Assembly: GCF_014836945.1 (NCBI RefSeq)
Contig: NZ_JACSPX010000001.1
Location: 1,515,313-1,579,312 of the forward strand
DNA: 64,000 nucleotides
Reading direction: 5' to 3'
Source of the DNA: Microbacterium commune
Lineage (GTDB): Bacteria > Actinomycetota > Actinomycetes > Actinomycetales > Microbacteriaceae
The notes beneath the pieces are model-generated. The model searched no databases, had not been told where the DNA came from, and was given only the letters and a program-made list of their open reading frames with translations. Made by a program: the position numbers and the translations under genes. Below, piece by piece: positions 62,645 through 64,000 of this stretch; position 1 is the stretch's first letter; the number at the start of each line of letters is the position of its first letter.

Positions 62645-63931
62645 ATGAAGATCCGGAAGACCTGGCTCGCGGCAACCGCCGTCGTCGCCGTGGGAGCGCT
62701 CGGCCTGAGTGGCTGCTCGGGCTCGACCGGTGGAGAAGGTGGCGGCGAGACGCTGACCATGTGGCACAACTCCACCACCGGCGAGGGCAAGCAGTACTGG
62801 GAGGACGCGGCGGCCGCATTCCAGGAGGAGAACGAGGGCGTGACCATCAAGGTCACGTCGATCCAGAACGAGGACATGGACGGCAAGCTGCAGACCGCCG
62901 TCAACTCCGGTGACATGCCCGACATCTTCATGGCACGCGGTGGCGGCAAGCTGGCCGACATCGTCAGCGCCGACAAGGTGAAGGACCTCACCGACCTCAT
63001 CGACGACGATGTCAAGGAGGCCATGGGAGACGCTCCGTTCGGCGCGTTCACCATCGACGGCAAGATCTACGGCATGCCCAGCGCCGTGCTGCCCGGTGGC
63101 ATGTTCTACAGCAAGGACCTCTTCGAGCAGGCCGGCATCACGTCCGAGCCCACCACCTTCGACGAGCTGAACGACGCCGTCTCGAAGCTCAAGGTCTCGG
63201 GTGTCGAGCCGATCGCCCTCGGAGCGAAGGCGGCGTGGCCGGCAGCGCACTGGTACTACTTCTTCGCCGTGCGCGCCTGCGATCAGGACGTGATCGAGAA
63301 CCTCGTCAGCGAGGCGGACTTCACCAACCCGTGCTGGCTGGACGCCGCGAAGAACCTTCAGGAGTTCGCCGCGACCGAGCCGTTCAACAAGGGCTTCCTG
63401 ACCACCTCCCCCCAGGAGGGTGCGAACTCGTCGGCCGGTCTGCTCGCCAACCACAAGGCCGCGATGGAGCTCATGGGCGCGTGGGACGTCGGCGTGATCG
63501 CCAGCCTGACCCCCGACCAGAAGCCTCTGCCCGACCTCGGCTGGTTCCCCTTCCCCGAGGTCGCCGGCGGCGACGGCGGAGCGGGCGCCATGATGGGCGG
63601 CGTCGACGGCTACTCGTGCGCCAAGGACTCCCCGGCGTCGTGCGAGAAGTTCCTGAACTTCGTGTCGTCGAAGGAGTGGCAGGAGAAGTACGCGGTCGCG
63701 TTCCAGACCATCCCCGCCTCGCAGGAGGCCACGGGCGCGGTCACCGATCCGTCGCTGAAGCCGCTGATGGAGGCCTACCAGAAGGCCCCGTACGTCGCGC
63801 TCTGGCTCGACACCGCGCTCGGGCAGAACGTGGGCAACGCGCTGAACACCAGCGTCGTCGAGATGCTGGCAGGACAGGGCAGCCCCGAGAAGCTCGTCGA
63901 CACGGTCGCCAAGGCGCAGGCGCGAGGCTGA
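62645..63931 (+). CDS. Sugar ABC transporter solute-binding lipoprotein (xylose unit)
   Basis: 428 residues, family 1 solute-binding protein. Lipobox LSGC with Cys24. Mature protein starts LTMWHNSTTGEGKQYWEDAAAAFQ, a common opening for xylo- or other oligosaccharide binders. ATG 62645 follows GAGGAGA; an ATG 81 bases upstream is in the leader. Divergent from the LacI gene and sharing its operator, next to xylA/xylB, so xylose or xylo-oligosaccharide is the likely ligand (inference). The permease genes should follow beyond the window. Confidence 0.92.
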   Translation: MKIRKTWLAATAVVAVGALGLSGCSGSTGGEGGGETLTMWHNSTTGEGKQYWEDAAAAFQEENEGVTIKVTSIQNEDMDGKLQTAVNSGDMPDIFMARGGGKLADIVSADKVKDLTDLIDDDVKEAMGDAPFGAFTIDGKIYGMPSAVLPGGMFYSKDLFEQAGITSEPTTFDELNDAVSKLKVSGVEPIALGAKAAWPAAHWYYFFAVRACDQDVIENLVSEADFTNPCWLDAAKNLQEFAATEPFNKGFLTTSPQEGANSSAGLLANHKAAMELMGAWDVGVIASLTPDQKPLPDLGWFPFPEVAGGDGGAGAMMGGVDGYSCAKDSPASCEKFLNFVSSKEWQEKYAVAFQTIPASQEATGAVTDPSLKPLMEAYQKAPYVALWLDTALGQNVGNALNTSVVEMLAGQGSPEKLVDTVAKAQARG

Positions 63932-63938
63932 CCGAACC

Positions 63939-64000
63939 ATGCACGACACCCAGGCACGGCAGCGCACCACGGTGCCTGAGAAGGATGCCCTCACCGGGGC
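63939..64000 (+). CDS. Start of next gene, probably an ABC permease, cut by window end
   Basis: An ATG 7 bases after the binding-protein stop opens a frame that stays open to the window edge (MHDTQARQRTTVPEKDALTG). Only a hydrophilic N-terminal tail is visible. The position suggests a sugar permease, but the visible residues do not prove it. Confidence 0.5.
   Translation, partial: MHDTQARQRTTVPEKDALTG

Noticed and set aside
1-64000. tRNA or rRNA genes, CRISPR array, insertion sequences, prophage or attachment sites
   Set aside because: None recognised: no clover-leaf or rRNA-like stretch, no regular repeat-spacer array, no transposase or integrase, and no abrupt compositional break.

Overview
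The window is a high-GC actinobacterial chromosome segment, most likely from Microbacterium or a close relative in Microbacteriaceae. The pointers are very high GC, many ATGA/GTGA gene overlaps, several apparently leaderless starts, an LAxTG-type cell-wall sorting signal, and a typical actinobacterial carbohydrate gene content. I see no rRNA, tRNA, CRISPR array, insertion sequence or phage gene. Almost the whole window is devoted to carbon catabolism, arranged as consecutive operons, each with its own regulator and operators.

Layout. 1-3235: end of a sugar ABC importer (two permeases, the first cut by the window edge) coupled to a formylglycine-type sulfatase. 3343-4783: a VOC protein and an EamA exporter. 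4809-9250: a GntR/FadR regulator and the methylcitrate cycle genes prpD, prpB and prpC for propionyl-CoA. 9301-11020 (minus): an aldo/keto reductase and an NAD-dependent epimerase.

11133-31152 is the most interesting block. It holds a secreted MINPP-type phytase, a GntR/UTRA repressor, a complete myo-inositol catabolic operon (iolC, an aldolase, mmsA, iolB, iolD, iolE, iolG), an MgtC-like membrane protein with a second solute-binding protein, and a Fe3+/AfuABC-type ABC importer followed by two inositol-monophosphatase-family enzymes with a HAD phosphatase between them. Five copies of one operator (core TGTnnGGACA) sit on the promoters of all five transcription units. I propose one regulon for phytate and inositol phosphate use: extracellular dephosphorylation, import of partly dephosphorylated inositol phosphate, intracellular dephosphorylation, then catabolism to central metabolites. 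The transporter substrate is inference.

31206-58712 is an arabinan/L-arabinose region with three LacI regulators. It contains an oligosaccharide importer (binding protein and two permeases, no ATPase), an intracellular GH43, a YesL-like protein, a GH51 arabinofuranosidase, a lipoprotein GH43, an alditol-oxidase-like enzyme, and a 1045-residue wall-anchored GH43 with carbohydrate-binding domains. A YtfQRT-YjfF-type furanose importer with an extra ATPase follows, then araD, an FGGY kinase, araA and an aldose epimerase. 58745-64000 is the xylose unit: xylB, xylA and a LacI regulator on the minus strand, with a divergent sugar-binding protein and the start of the next gene cut by the window end.

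Three LacI-type operator families are readable: TACAACGTTGTA (oligosaccharide importer), GATGTTACCGGTAACATC (wall-anchored GH43, its regulator and the furanose importer) and CGTTATCGATAACG (xylose unit). All promoter, operator and terminator calls come from reading the bases by eye and are predictions.
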